DNA from: Planococcus halocryophilus
GTDB taxonomy: Bacteria > Bacillota > Bacilli > Bacillales_A > Planococcaceae
Assembly: GCF_022489025.1 (NCBI RefSeq)
Contig: NZ_JAKVTG010000001.1
Coordinates: forward strand, 124,001 to 188,000
DNA length: 64,000 nucleotides
Reading direction: 5' to 3'
In this document: piece by piece, positions 46,068 to 56,613 of the stretch
How the letters are laid out: each line of letters starts with the position of its first letter
How positions within the stretch are numbered: the first letter of the stretch is position 1
Translations under genes and position numbers: made by a program
The notes under the pieces: generated by a model
Told to the model about the DNA's origin: nothing
Seen by the model: only the letters and a program-made list of their open reading frames with translations
The model's database searches: none

Positions 46068-47633
46068 TTATTGTGCTTTAAAAAGAATTTTAGCAACTGT
46101 GCCAATCCCTTCAGAGCTTGATATAGAGAGTTTTCCTTTATGTTCTTGAATAATTTTTTGAGAAACGATTAACCCTAGTCCTGTACCACTTACTTTAGTG
46201 GTATAAAAAGGTTCGAAAATCTCATTCAAGTCTTTTTCAGAAATTCCTTTTCCGGTGTCTTCGAAAGAGATAGAAAACATATCATTTTCTTCCTCTTTTA
46301 AAGAAACACGAACTTCGCCTGGCTCATCCATTGACTCTACTGCATTTTTTAATAAATTGATGAAAACTTGTTTTAAATGATGTTCTTCTCCATTAAGCAG
46401 AAAATCTTGTTCCCAGTCTTTTATCAATGTAATACTATTCATGTTTAGTTCTGAACTAAATAATAGAAGAATATCGTCCAATGCTTTCTGGACACTAAAG
46501 TCCTTTAACGTTGCGGCTTGAGGTTTGGCCAAGACTAAAAATTCACTAATGATTAAGTTGATGCGTTCTAACTCTGACTGAATCAATTCGGTATACTCTG
46601 GAAAACAGTGTTTTGGATCATGATGCATCATTTGGATAAACCCGGAGATAACGGTCATCGGGTTTCTAATTTCATGGGCTACCCCAGCAGCAATTTCTCC
46701 AGCAAGCTTTAATTTTTCAGTTTGGACAATCAGTTTTTCTGATTCTTTTTGGTAGCTAATGTCACGTGAAATCATAGAAGTCGCCACTATTTTTTCGGAA
46801 TTATCGAAAATGGGGGATAATGTGATTTGTGCGTGAAAACGACTGCCGTCTTTTCGAACATCTTCGGTTTCTAATAAGGAGTAGCTTTTTCCTTGTTGAA
46901 CTTGTCGTGTGCGCATTTTAATTGCTAGTGTATTTTCTAATGGATAGACGGGTAAGATTTGTCCGATGCATTCTTCCGAAGTCCAACCGTATAACTCTTC
47001 GAAAGCCGGATTAACTGCGATAATTTTTTCTTGCGAATCGAAAACGGCAATTGCATCTTTCGCAGTTTCAAAAAACAACTGCAAATAACCCTCTTTTGAC
47101 AGTAATGCCTTTTCCATTGAGGCGTTTTTAGCCTCTAATTGTTTCCAATAGCGACTAAAGTAAAGACTATGAAGCAAGGTAAGGAAAAAAATGCTTAATG
47201 TAAAAACGACAATAGATAATTGATTATAAGAAAGTGAAGCTCCTGGCACAAAGCGATCATATACAGTAAGAAAAAGTGCAAATTCAATAGCTGTTAAGAG
47301 TCCAAGAACTAGAATCGGTTTCGTTTCGTTATACAATGCGCAAATAATAATAGGAACGACGAAATAAATAAGCGTAATCGGAGCGGAAGATTCAAAATTT
47401 AAAATAAATATGTAAAAATTCATAGCAAAAAGCATGGCATATTGCAACGCGCGCTCATTCATTTTTGTGATAAATACCAGTAATAACAAATAAGTAGAAA
47501 TTCCGAAAAATGGAGAAACAACAGCGGTGTTTATATCGGTAATTTGATTGAGTAGAAAGTGAAAAATGCTTAAAGCTCCATATATATGGATAAATAATTG
47601 ACTTCTTTTGCGATTGATAAGCTTGCTTTCCAT
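46068..47633 (-). CDS. Orphan PAS-domain sensor histidine kinase
   Basis: About 521 residues. The N-terminal third has about six membrane helices. A PAS domain follows (about 185-300: YLQLFFETAKDAIAVFDS to VATSMISRD), then HisKA with His320 in GVAHEIRNPMTVISG, and an ATPase domain with NLLKNAVES and GTGLGLIVSQ. No response regulator gene is adjacent. The architecture resembles the KinB/KinE-like kinases that feed the sporulation phosphorelay, but that is inference. ATG 47633 has CGAGGTG upstream. Confidence 0.85.
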   Translation of the reverse strand: MESKLINRKRSQLFIHIYGALSIFHFLLNQITDINTAVVSPFFGISTYLLLLVFITKMNERALQYAMLFAMNFYIFILNFESSAPITLIYFVVPIIICALYNETKPILVLGLLTAIEFALFLTVYDRFVPGASLSYNQLSIVVFTLSIFFLTLLHSLYFSRYWKQLEAKNASMEKALLSKEGYLQLFFETAKDAIAVFDSQEKIIAVNPAFEELYGWTSEECIGQILPVYPLENTLAIKMRTRQVQQGKSYSLLETEDVRKDGSRFHAQITLSPIFDNSEKIVATSMISRDISYQKESEKLIVQTEKLKLAGEIAAGVAHEIRNPMTVISGFIQMMHHDPKHCFPEYTELIQSELERINLIISEFLVLAKPQAATLKDFSVQKALDDILLLFSSELNMNSITLIKDWEQDFLLNGEEHHLKQVFINLLKNAVESMDEPGEVRVSLKEEENDMFSISFEDTGKGISEKDLNEIFEPFYTTKVSGTGLGLIVSQKIIQEHKGKLSISSSEGIGTVAKILFKAQ

Positions 47634-47830
47634 TAGACACCTCGGTATTTTTAACAATGTAATTTAAACGAGTAAGTTACGTTTCGTAATAAACGCCTGT
47701 TTTTTTGTTAAAAGATAGTTTCAAAACACATAGAAATATAATTTTGAGTTCAACTTATACTATAATACTATAAGTCAGGACTGTGCGAACATCTATGATT
47801 TTGATATGATTATAAGATCGAGGAGTGAAA

Positions 47831-48886
47831 ATGATGACTTATCAATGGAATCAAAGTGAAACGATTGAGTTATTAAAAGAACTAGTGGAAATTCCAAGCC
47901 CGTCAGGATATACAATGGACGTGATGTCAAAAATCAGTGCATTATTGACACAGTGGAATGTTGAATATAAAACAACTCACAAAGGTGCTGTAATTGCGAC
48001 GATCCCTGGGGAAAACCAAAAGCAACATCGTTTATTAACTGCGCATGTCGATACACTTGGCGCAATGGTAAAAGAAATTAAACCAAGCGGTCGTTTAAAA
48101 TTGTCTTTAGTGGGTGGTTTTAAATTTAATGCTATCGAAGGTGAAAACTGCCTTATACATAAAGCAGACGGCTCGACAGTCTCAGGAACGATTTTGTTGC
48201 ATCAAACAACTGTTCATGTTTATAAAGATGCCGGTACAGCAGAGCGCAGTGCAGATAATATGGAAGTACGTTTAGATGAGAAAGCCTTTTCTAAAGATGA
48301 AGTACGAGGCTTAGGTATAGAAGTAGGAGATTTTGTTTCATTTCAGCCAAGGTTCGAAGCGACTGCGTCTGGATATGTTAAGTCTCGACATTTAGACGAT
48401 AAAGCAAGTACTGCTTTAGTCCTTCAATTAGTAAAACACTTGAGTGAAACAAAAGAGCAATTGCCATACACAACTCATTTTTATATCTCCAATAATGAAG
48501 AAATTGGTTACGGTGGAAACGCGAGTATCCCACTAGAAACACAGGAATACATTGCAGTTGACATGGGCGCGATTGGAGACGGACAAGAATCAGACGAATA
48601 TACAGTTTCCATTTGCGCAAAAGATTCAAGTGGGCCATATCATTACGGCTTGACCCGTCACTTGATTGCTTTAGCACAAACGAATTCGATCGACTACAAA
48701 GTCGACATTTATCCATATTACGGTTCGGATGCATCAGCTGCGATTAGTGCAGGACATGATATTAAGCACGCCTTGTTCGGTCCTGGAATTGAAGCTTCCC
48801 ATTCGTATGAACGTACACATATCGATTCCTTAAAAGCGGCGGCAGCATTGCTTCATGCATATGTATTGTCTCCATTGGTTTCATAA
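47831..48886 (+). CDS. M42-family metallo-aminopeptidase
   Basis: About 351 residues. Glutamyl aminopeptidase/endoglucanase-like M42 family: TAHVDTLGAMV (metal-binding His/Asp), RHLDDKASTAL (bridging Asp) and SNNEEIGYGGN (catalytic Glu). YsdC/YhfE-like; cytoplasmic peptide trimming. Three in-frame starts lie close together (GTG 47825, ATG 47831, ATG 47834); ATG 47831 best fits GAGGAG. Nineteen bases separate it from murE, so both may be cotranscribed. Confidence 0.9.
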   Translation: MMTYQWNQSETIELLKELVEIPSPSGYTMDVMSKISALLTQWNVEYKTTHKGAVIATIPGENQKQHRLLTAHVDTLGAMVKEIKPSGRLKLSLVGGFKFNAIEGENCLIHKADGSTVSGTILLHQTTVHVYKDAGTAERSADNMEVRLDEKAFSKDEVRGLGIEVGDFVSFQPRFEATASGYVKSRHLDDKASTALVLQLVKHLSETKEQLPYTTHFYISNNEEIGYGGNASIPLETQEYIAVDMGAIGDGQESDEYTVSICAKDSSGPYHYGLTRHLIALAQTNSIDYKVDIYPYYGSDASAAISAGHDIKHALFGPGIEASHSYERTHIDSLKAAAALLHAYVLSPLVS

Positions 48887-48905
48887 GAGTTAGGAGAGGA
48901 TTTTC

Positions 48906-50366
48906 ATGAACAGCAAAGAATTACTTGCGTCAATTCCTTATAAACAAATTAAAGGACCATTGCCAGAACATATTGAGCACCTGACAATCGATTCTCGTGA
49001 TATAAAAGCAAATTCAGCATTTATTTGTATCACGGGGTATACGGTAGATGGTCATGATTTTGCGCAACAAGCAGCAAATCAAGGGGCCACGTTAATCATC
49101 ACTGAAAAACCAATGACGATTGACAATGCAACAGTAGTGGAAGTTGAAAGCACCTCTCGAACAGTAGGTCTGTTAGCTGCTAAATTTTATGATTATCCAT
49201 CTAAGCTTTTGCATATGATTGGAGTTACCGGCACTAATGGCAAAACGAGCGTAGCAGGTATTCTGCATTCTATGTTAATGGAACTCGGAGAAAAATCAGC
49301 ATTGACAGGAACGATTGGCTTTAATTTAAATGGTCAACTTCATCCTTCAGCAAACACAACAAATGATGTGTTAACAACACAACAAATGATTGCACGTGCA
49401 CGAGATGAAGATTGTTCACATATGACAATGGAGGTTTCATCGCACGGTTTAGTTCTGGGCCGTCTAGCTGGAGTGGAATTCGATACCGCTATTTTTACTA
49501 ATTTGACACACGACCATTTAGATTTTCATGGAACAATGGAAGAGTATGGACATGCCAAAGCATTGTTATTTTCACAACTTGGTCAAGATCTTGCCAATCA
49601 AAAGCAAGCAATTTTAAATGCTGATGACTCGTGGTCAAATGAACTAGCGAAAATGACCCCTCACCCTGTATACACTTACGGCATTCAAAATGACGCCCAG
49701 TTTCAAGCAAAAGACATTCAATTGATGCACACAGGTACAAGCTTCACGTTGAAGTGTGTAGAAGGTGAATTTCCTGTAACGATGAAACTTCTTGGTGAAT
49801 TTAATGTTTCGAATGCGTTAGCATCGATTGCCGCTTTATATGCAGAAGGATATAAGCTTGATGAAATTTTGAAGGCACTTGCGGTTATTGCGCCAGTTGA
49901 AGGGCGTATGCAAAAAGTAGAAGTCGAAGCACCTATATCGATTTTTATCGATTATGCTCATACACCTGATGCTATCGAAAAAGCAATTGACGCAGTTCAA
50001 GATTTTAAAAAGAACCGGATTATTTTCCTAGTGGGAACAGGTGGCAACCGTGACAAAACAAAGCGTCCAATCATGGCTGAAAAGGCATCAATTGCTGATT
50101 ACGTCGTTTTGACGACAGACGATCCACGTGATGAAGCGTATGACAGTATTTTAAGTGACTTGGAAGTTGGTATGACCCACAGTAATTTTGCTTGCATTGG
50201 TGATCGTGCAAAAGCAGTCGAACATGCCGTAGAGCAAGCGGAAGCTGGCGATATCATCATTCTTGCCGGAAAAGGGCATGAAGATTACCAAATTATTGGG
50301 AATACGAAATATCCACATAGTGATAAAGAAATAGCGATACAACAAGCATTGAAAAAGTTTCAGTAA
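48906..50366 (+). CDS. murE: UDP-MurNAc-tripeptide synthetase (MurE)
   Basis: 486 residues. Mur ligase: N-terminal UDP-MurNAc domain, ATP loop GVTGTNGKTS, central ANTTNDVLTT and MEVSSHGL motifs, and HTPDAIEKA. The amino-acid-selecting motif, DNPR in meso-diaminopimelate enzymes, reads DDPR (405-408). Adds the third residue of the peptidoglycan stem. The gene is outside a division/cell-wall cluster, next to an M42 peptidase and prfC, so it may be the only MurE or a second copy. Confidence 0.9.
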   Translation: MNSKELLASIPYKQIKGPLPEHIEHLTIDSRDIKANSAFICITGYTVDGHDFAQQAANQGATLIITEKPMTIDNATVVEVESTSRTVGLLAAKFYDYPSKLLHMIGVTGTNGKTSVAGILHSMLMELGEKSALTGTIGFNLNGQLHPSANTTNDVLTTQQMIARARDEDCSHMTMEVSSHGLVLGRLAGVEFDTAIFTNLTHDHLDFHGTMEEYGHAKALLFSQLGQDLANQKQAILNADDSWSNELAKMTPHPVYTYGIQNDAQFQAKDIQLMHTGTSFTLKCVEGEFPVTMKLLGEFNVSNALASIAALYAEGYKLDEILKALAVIAPVEGRMQKVEVEAPISIFIDYAHTPDAIEKAIDAVQDFKKNRIIFLVGTGGNRDKTKRPIMAEKASIADYVVLTTDDPRDEAYDSILSDLEVGMTHSNFACIGDRAKAVEHAVEQAEAGDIIILAGKGHEDYQIIGNTKYPHSDKEIAIQQALKKFQ

Positions 50367-50395
50367 AAGGAGCCTCTACTGGCTTCTTTTTTCTG
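50365..50395 (+). terminator. Terminator of murE
   Basis: AAAGGAGCC pairs with GGCTTCTTT over TCTACT, followed by T. Confidence 0.75.
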
Positions 50396-50470
50396 TAGAC
50401 GTTAAAATTCCTTGTTTTTTTCAGTCCCCTTCTCTAATATGAAGAGAGTAGATTAAAGGAGCGTATAAAC

Positions 50471-52039
50471 ATGTCAGACCAATTAAAGAGTGAAATTCAA
50501 AATAGAAGAACCTTCGCCATCATCTCCCACCCGGATGCTGGTAAAACGACATTAACAGAAAAACTATTGTTATTTGGTGGAGCTATTCGTGATGCCGGGA
50601 CAGTAAAAGGGAAAAAAAGCGGCAAGTTCGCAACTTCCGACTGGATGGAAATTGAAAAACAACGGGGTATTTCTGTAACTTCTTCCGTCATGCAATTTGA
50701 CTATGATGGACATCGTGTCAATATTTTAGATACACCAGGACACCAAGATTTCAGTGAAGATACGTACCGTACCTTAATGGCAGTAGACAGTGCAGTAATG
50801 ATTATTGATGTTGCTAAAGGGATTGAAGCACAAACCGTTAAACTATTTAAAGTATGTAAAATGCGCGGTATACCCATTTTTACGTTTATCAACAAAATGG
50901 ACCGTCAAGGTAAAGAACCATTAGAATTAATGGAAGAACTTGAGGAAGTACTTGGCATTCAATCTTACGCTATGAACTGGCCAATCGGTATGGGGAAAGA
51001 ATTCCTTGGAATTTATGATCGTTTTAACAAACGTGTCGAGCCTTACCGTTCAGAAGGAGAACGTTTCCTTGAACTAGATGAAAACGGTCGATTGATCGAA
51101 GACCACGAAATGAAAAAAACGTCTTATTATACACAAGCAATGGATGATATTGATTTATTAGACGAAGCTGGCAACGAATTTTCAATTGACCGTGTAAAAA
51201 AAGGTGAATTGACACCTGTATTTTTCGGGAGTGCGTTAGCAAACTTTGGTGTAGAAACGTTCCTTGAAACGTATTTGCAGTTTGCACCACCACCGCAACC
51301 GCGTATTACACAAGAGGAAGAAATCATTGATCCAACTGAAATGCCGTTTTCAGGATTTATCTTTAAAATCCAAGCCAATATGAATCCAGCTCATCGCGAT
51401 CGTATTGCTTTTGTCCGTATCGTATCGGGGAAATTTGAGCGAGGGATGAACGTAACTTTGGCGCGTACAGGGAAAAACATTAAACTATCACAGACCACAC
51501 AATTTTTAGCGGATGATCGTGAAATGGTTAATGAAGCAGTAGCAGGCGATATAATTGGTTTACATGACGTAGGGAATTACCAAATTGGAGATACAATTAC
51601 GAGTGGTAAGAAATTCCAATTCGAAAGCTTGCCACAGTTTACGCCAGAGTTATTTGTGAAAGTAACGGCTAAAAACGTCATGAAACAAAAGCATTTCCAC
51701 AAAGGGATTCTTCAATTAGTACAAGAAGGCGCAATCCAATATTACAAAACATTGCATTTAGAAGAAGTGATTCTTGGTGCAGTCGGTCAACTTCAATTTG
51801 AAGTGTTCGAACACCGTATGAAAAACGAATACAATGTAGATGTACGTATGGAGCCAGTTGGCAACAAAATTGCACGTTGGATTGAAAATGAAGAAGATGT
51901 GAAAGAATCGATGTCAAGCGGACGTTCGATGCTAGTACGCGATCGTTTCGATAATTATGTATTCTTATTCGAGAATGAGTTTGCGACACGCTGGTTCCAA
52001 GATAAAAATCCAGGCATCCGTTTATATAGTCTCTTATAA
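50471..52039 (+). CDS. prfC: Peptide chain release factor 3
   Basis: 522 residues. Translational GTPase recycling RF1/RF2: P-loop [13 protein letters not shown], switch [10 protein letters not shown], and NKMD specificity motif in [10 protein letters not shown]. The C-terminal domain [18 protein letters not shown] is characteristic of RF3 and not EF-G. Ribosome site AAAGGAG. Monocistronic with a terminator. Confidence 0.96.
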   Translation: MSDQLKSEIQNRRTFAIISHPDAGKTTLTEKLLLFGGAIRDAGTVKGKKSGKFATSDWMEIEKQRGISVTSSVMQFDYDGHRVNILDTPGHQDFSEDTYRTLMAVDSAVMIIDVAKGIEAQTVKLFKVCKMRGIPIFTFINKMDRQGKEPLELMEELEEVLGIQSYAMNWPIGMGKEFLGIYDRFNKRVEPYRSEGERFLELDENGRLIEDHEMKKTSYYTQAMDDIDLLDEAGNEFSIDRVKKGELTPVFFGSALANFGVETFLETYLQFAPPPQPRITQEEEIIDPTEMPFSGFIFKIQANMNPAHRDRIAFVRIVSGKFERGMNVTLARTGKNIKLSQTTQFLADDREMVNEAVAGDIIGLHDVGNYQIGDTITSGKKFQFESLPQFTPELFVKVTAKNVMKQKHFHKGILQLVQEGAIQYYKTLHLEEVILGAVGQLQFEVFEHRMKNEYNVDVRMEPVGNKIARWIENEEDVKESMSSGRSMLVRDRFDNYVFLFENEFATRWFQDKNPGIRLYSLL

Positions 52040-52043
52040 AAAA

Positions 52044-52075
52044 TGAAAACCTGCTTCGGCAGGTTTTTTTGGTTT
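52044..52075 (+). terminator. Terminator of prfC
   Basis: AAACCTGC pairs with GCAGGTTT over TTCG, then a T-run. Confidence 0.85.
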
Positions 52076-52175
52076 TTAAAAATTGGCAGAAGTGTGAACA
52101 CGCTCTATTAAATTTGCGGTTGTAAGAAATTTTTCTTATGATTAAAGAACACAGTAAAGAGAGGGTTTGAAAAAA

Positions 52176-55100
52176 ATGAAAATAAGTGATTTTTCCATAA
52201 AACGGCCTGTCTTTACCATCGTCATCATGTTTTTGGTTATTATTCTAGGTATCGTGTCATTTACACGAATTCCGATTACGTTAATTCCAGAACTAAATCC
52301 ACCAATAGGTGTAGTGGTAACAAATTATCCAGGAGCTAGTCCTACAGAAGTAAGCGAAAAAATTACAAAGCCATTAGAGGCAAATTTAGCAACTTTACCA
52401 GGCATCAAGTCGATTCAATCGAATAGCCAAGAAGGATCGAATTTTATTCTTTTAGAATTTGATTGGTCTACAGATATCGATGATGTCCAATCCGATATTG
52501 CACAAAGAATCGATCAAACACCATTACCTGATGATTCGAATGATCCACGCTTTTTAAAGTTCGATCCAGCACAGTTTCCAATTTTGCAATTGTCTTTGCG
52601 TTCAAGTGATCCAGACGCAGACGTACGGGTTATTGCAGAAGAATTAGAAACAGAGCTCCGTCAAACAGAAGGAGTTGCAAGCGTTAATATTTCAGGTTCT
52701 TTAATAGAAGAAATTCAAATCGAATTAGATCAAGCGGCACTTGAAGAACGTGGCTTGCAGCAATCAGATGTTGTGCAGCTCATCCAGGCAAACAATATTT
52801 CACTTCCAGGAGAACCCATTGAAACAGAAGATGGTCGGAACTTAACAACACGCATCATCAGTACGTTAACAAGTGTAGAAGAAATCCGGAATTTAGTTTT
52901 GACGATTGATCCACTAGAAGGCGATAACATTACAATTGATGATGTTGCGACAGTAGAGATTAGTGAGCGTCAAAGTAGTAGTGAAACAAGAACGAACGAA
53001 GAACCTGCTGTATTGTTATCTGCTCTTCAAGAGTCTCAAGCAAATACAGCAGATGTTTCAGATGCTTTTCAGAAACGACTTGATGAGCTTTTAAGTGAAG
53101 AGCGTTTTGAAGGAGTAAAAGCAAATATTCTATTTGACCAAGGTGATTATGTTAAACAGGCCATTGGCAATATTGGTCAGACATTAGTTCTTGGTGGGAT
53201 TTTTGCGATGCTTGTTCTTTTCTATTTCTTACGAGGTATTAAAAGTCCAATCATTATTGGAGTTGCGATTCCGTATTCAGTAATTGTGACGTTTGTTCTT
53301 ATGTTTTTTGCAGATTTCGCATTGAATATTTTAACGTTAGGGGCATTAGCTTTAGGAATCGGGATGCTCGTAGATAATGCTATTGTGGTTATCGAAAATA
53401 TCGAGCGACATTTGGCAATGGGCAAGAATGCTAAAAAAGCGGCTTCTGAAGGCGCAAAAGAAGTTTCAGGTGCAATTATTGCATCTACTCTTACGACTGT
53501 CGCAGTTTTTATCCCGGTTATTTTCATATCAGGGTTAATCGGAGAGATTTTCTTTGAATTTGCTTTGACGATATCGTTTAGTCTTTTTGCTTCTCTAGCT
53601 GTTGCATTAACCGTTATTCCAATGATGGCATCTAGAATGCTAGGAAAACCAGGGAGTAAGCCAAGAGTTCAAAAAGACACTTCAAGAAGCGTTAAAGTTT
53701 TTGAAGGATCTGTAGTTTGGGCTTTACGAAACCGAATCATTGTATTGCTTACAGCACTAGTATTGTTAGTCGTTGGTGCTTTTGGTGTTATGCAAGTGGG
53801 AACAGAGTTTATACCAGCTACAGATGAAGGATTTGTTAGTGTTTCGGTCGAACTTGAAAATGGTTCTTCTAGAACAGCCACTAACGAAGTAGTCGACTTA
53901 ATAGAAGATGAATTAAAACTAGAAGATGAAGTTGATGTGTACGTTAGTTTGATTGGTTCAACGCAACAAGGACAAGCACAAGGCTCTGCACAAGCGAACG
54001 TCGCAGAAATTTATGTGAAATTAGTTGACTTGGCAGACCGCGATCGTTCCATTTTCGATTTTGTAGATGATGTACAGCCGCGAATTCGGGAAACTGTTGG
54101 AGACCGTGCATTAGTAAGCTTTAACTTGCAAACAGCTGCGGGCTCTTCACCGAACAATTTATCTTTTACTGTCACAGATACAAATCGTTCGCGGTTAGAC
54201 AAGGCAGTTGTTGACATTGAAGCTGCTTTAACAAAACTTCCAGAAGTAACAGAGCTAACGAATGACCGTCAAGAAACCATTGATGAAATTCAGATGACGA
54301 TTAACCGCGAAGCGGCAACTGAATATGGTCTGCCACCGGTTCAGATAGCACAAGCAGTCAATAGCATCACACGAGGCGTTTTAGCTAGTCAAGTATTGAC
54401 AGAAGACGATGAAGTTCTCAGTGTCTATGTGGCGTATGAGGAAGGAGAACGAAACAGTCTTGAAAAGCTTCGTACTTTATCTCTCAGAACACCTGCTGGG
54501 GAATTTGTCGAGCTTCAGGAATTGGCTGATATTGAAGTCGCACAAGGACCTGTTAGTATTCGAAGAGTAGATCAGGCAGATAGTGTGTCCTTTACTTTAC
54601 AGCATCAATCGAGTATTACGCTTGGTGATATGTCTGATCAAGTAGATGCAGAACTTGAGGCTTTGAATTTGGACGACAATACATTAATTTCGTTTGGTGG
54701 AGACCGTGAACTACTCGATAACTCGATTAATGATATGTCTATGGCGGTCTTACTAGCTATTGTGCTTGTCTATATCGCTATGGCTGCACAATTCGAGTCC
54801 TTTAAATATCCACTTGTTATTATGTTCACTGTCCCGTTGATGGCGATTGGTGTAGCAATTGCGCTGTTTATCACTCAAACTCCAGTCAGTATTACCGCTG
54901 TTATTGGCTTACTTGTTCTAGTAGGAATAGTCGTCAACAATGGGATTGTCTTGGTGGATTATATCAATCAGCGAAAAGAGGCTGGCATGGGTTCATATGA
55001 TGCTATTATCACTTCTGTTCATGATCGCCGCCGCCCAATTTTAATGACAGCATTAACAACTATTCTCGGGTTATTGCCTTTGGCAATTGGCATAGGAGAA

Positions 55101-55235
55101 GGCACTGAAATCAATCAGCCAATGGGAATTACAGTGATTGGCGGATTAATTAGTGCGACTTTGTTGTCACTTTATGTTGTCCCGATTGTTTACAGTCTAT
55201 TTGACCGACAAACAAGAAGAATGAATAAAAAGTAA
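52176..55235 (+). CDS. RND-family efflux permease (SwrC/AcrB-like)
   Basis: 1019 residues, inner-membrane pump with 12 helices in two halves. The first helix starts FSIKRPVFTIVIMFLV. The proton-relay helix holds GMLVDNAIVVIENIER, and the second half repeats the pattern in VGIVVNNGIVLVDYINQ. Two large extracytoplasmic loops follow helices 1 and 7. In Gram-positives SwrC-like pumps export surfactants and amphiphiles; the substrate is unknown. ATG 52176 is better spaced from AGAGAGGG than TTG 52167. No membrane-fusion protein gene is adjacent. Confidence 0.92.
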   Translation: MKISDFSIKRPVFTIVIMFLVIILGIVSFTRIPITLIPELNPPIGVVVTNYPGASPTEVSEKITKPLEANLATLPGIKSIQSNSQEGSNFILLEFDWSTDIDDVQSDIAQRIDQTPLPDDSNDPRFLKFDPAQFPILQLSLRSSDPDADVRVIAEELETELRQTEGVASVNISGSLIEEIQIELDQAALEERGLQQSDVVQLIQANNISLPGEPIETEDGRNLTTRIISTLTSVEEIRNLVLTIDPLEGDNITIDDVATVEISERQSSSETRTNEEPAVLLSALQESQANTADVSDAFQKRLDELLSEERFEGVKANILFDQGDYVKQAIGNIGQTLVLGGIFAMLVLFYFLRGIKSPIIIGVAIPYSVIVTFVLMFFADFALNILTLGALALGIGMLVDNAIVVIENIERHLAMGKNAKKAASEGAKEVSGAIIASTLTTVAVFIPVIFISGLIGEIFFEFALTISFSLFASLAVALTVIPMMASRMLGKPGSKPRVQKDTSRSVKVFEGSVVWALRNRIIVLLTALVLLVVGAFGVMQVGTEFIPATDEGFVSVSVELENGSSRTATNEVVDLIEDELKLEDEVDVYVSLIGSTQQGQAQGSAQANVAEIYVKLVDLADRDRSIFDFVDDVQPRIRETVGDRALVSFNLQTAAGSSPNNLSFTVTDTNRSRLDKAVVDIEAALTKLPEVTELTNDRQETIDEIQMTINREAATEYGLPPVQIAQAVNSITRGVLASQVLTEDDEVLSVYVAYEEGERNSLEKLRTLSLRTPAGEFVELQELADIEVAQGPVSIRRVDQADSVSFTLQHQSSITLGDMSDQVDAELEALNLDDNTLISFGGDRELLDNSINDMSMAVLLAIVLVYIAMAAQFESFKYPLVIMFTVPLMAIGVAIALFITQTPVSITAVIGLLVLVGIVVNNGIVLVDYINQRKEAGMGSYDAIITSVHDRRRPILMTALTTILGLLPLAIGIGEGTEINQPMGITVIGGLISATLLSLYVVPIVYSLFDRQTRRMNKK

Positions 55236-55262
55236 GCCCTCGGGTTTACTTTTTTTCTTTTG
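55230..55262 (+). terminator. Terminator of the RND pump gene
   Basis: AAAGTAAGCCC pairs with GGGTTTACTTT over TCG and runs into T. It overlaps the stop codon. Confidence 0.82.
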
Positions 55263-55312
55263 CTGTATATTATCAGAAAATTTAGTATGATAAATAAAAA
55301 GGGGCTGAAGTT

Positions 55313-56392
55313 ATGGAAGAAATCGTATTTACCGGATTTCCGGGCTTTATCGCTAGTCAATTAATGTATAAGCATGCTCAGCAACATGAAATGATTTCAG
55401 CTATTATTTTACCATCGCAGCGAGAAAAGGCAGAAAAAGAAGCTAGAAGGATTGAAAAAGAAACCAATTGTCGTGCGATCAAATTGATTGAAGGCGATAT
55501 TACGCAAGCAGGACTAGCGATTAATAGTAAAGACAAAGAATATCTCAAAGAAAAAACAGTGGTCTTCTGGCATCTAGCAGCCATGTACGATTTGGCAGTT
55601 CCAAGAGATCTCGCATGGCAAGTAAATGTGGAAGGAACACGGCACGTTAATGAATTTATTTCAAAAATACCAAATGTAAAACGTTACGTATATTTTAGTA
55701 CGGCTTATGTAGCAGGAAATAGAGAAGGGATTATTTACGAAAATGAATTAGAGCGACCCGAAGCTTTCAAAAACTTCTATGAAGAAACCAAATTTGAAGC
55801 AGAACTACTTGTAGATGAACGAAAGAAATCATTACCGATTACCATTATCCGACCAGGAATTGTTCGTGGACATTCGGTTACAGGTGAAACCGTCAAATTT
55901 GACGGACCTTATTTCTTCCTGAATTTGATTGATCGAGTCAAGTTTTTGCCGTTCATTCCGTTTGTTGGACGATCAACATCTTATATAAATGTTGTGCCTA
56001 TTGATTATATTTTAGAAGCTTCTATGTACCTTAGTAAATCCGCTGCTGCAACTGGACAAACCGTCCATTTAACAGATCCTAATCCGCATCCTATAGAAGA
56101 AGTATACCGAAACATGGTCCAGTTAATTACAGGGAAAAATCCGAAAGGTCGTTTGCCACATCGGTTAGCTCAAGTTTCTTTATCTATTGGTCCAGTCAGA
56201 AAAGCATTAGGCGTTGAAAAAGAAACCTTGGATTATTTGACATGGACGGCAGATTTCGATACAAAAAATGCAGAGCGGCTACTAGCAGAAAGCAACATTC
56301 GATGTGCAGATTTCATAGAGACTATGCCTGTAATGGTAGAGTTTTATCATGTACATAAAAATGACAAAAACTTTCAAATCCCCATTCGTTAA
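55313..56392 (+). CDS. Extended SDR reductase (NAD-binding 4 type)
   Basis: 359 residues. N-terminal TGFPGFIA nucleotide loop (a TGxxGxxA variant). The active-site Tyr-Lys pair is in FYEETKFEAE and the upstream Ser in YVYFSTAYVAG. The pattern resembles fatty acyl/male-sterility-type reductases. It could reduce acyl thioesters or sugar nucleotides; the substrate is not known. ATG start behind AAAGGGG. Confidence 0.82.
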   Translation: MEEIVFTGFPGFIASQLMYKHAQQHEMISAIILPSQREKAEKEARRIEKETNCRAIKLIEGDITQAGLAINSKDKEYLKEKTVVFWHLAAMYDLAVPRDLAWQVNVEGTRHVNEFISKIPNVKRYVYFSTAYVAGNREGIIYENELERPEAFKNFYEETKFEAELLVDERKKSLPITIIRPGIVRGHSVTGETVKFDGPYFFLNLIDRVKFLPFIPFVGRSTSYINVVPIDYILEASMYLSKSAAATGQTVHLTDPNPHPIEEVYRNMVQLITGKNPKGRLPHRLAQVSLSIGPVRKALGVEKETLDYLTWTADFDTKNAERLLAESNIRCADFIETMPVMVEFYHVHKNDKNFQIPIR

Positions 56393-56395
56393 ACT

Positions 56396-56423
56396 ATGAC
56401 ATGAATTGAAAAGATGCTATACT
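56396..56423 (+). promoter_or_regulatory. Promoter of the manganese riboswitch-terC unit
   Basis: ATGACA (56396-56401), 16 bp, TATACT (56418-56423) with an extended -10 TGC just before it. Confidence 0.5.
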
Positions 56424-56440
56424 AACATTACAACTCAATA

Positions 56441-56586
56441 CACTTTGACTTTCAGTCAAGGGGGAGTAGCTATAGGGAAACCTATTTCACAGTCGTCAAT
56501 ACATGGTTAGTAGCCATCGGTTGTGATAGCAAACGAAATTTGCTTAGCGAGACCTTTGCCTTTATTTAGGCAAGGGTCTTTTTTGT
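56441..56586 (+). promoter_or_regulatory. yybP-ykoY manganese riboswitch
   Basis: The aptamer hallmarks are present: AAGGGGGAGTAGC (56459-56470), the GAAACC segment, AGTCGTCAATACATGG, and TTAGCGAGACCTTTGCC (56544-56560). The last merges with a terminator stem GACCTTTGCC/GGCAAGGGTC followed by six T. Mn2+ binding favours antitermination, so terC is expressed when manganese is abundant. Confidence 0.93.
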
Positions 56587-56613
56587 TGGCAAAAAACAGG
56601 AGGAGAGAGCAGA

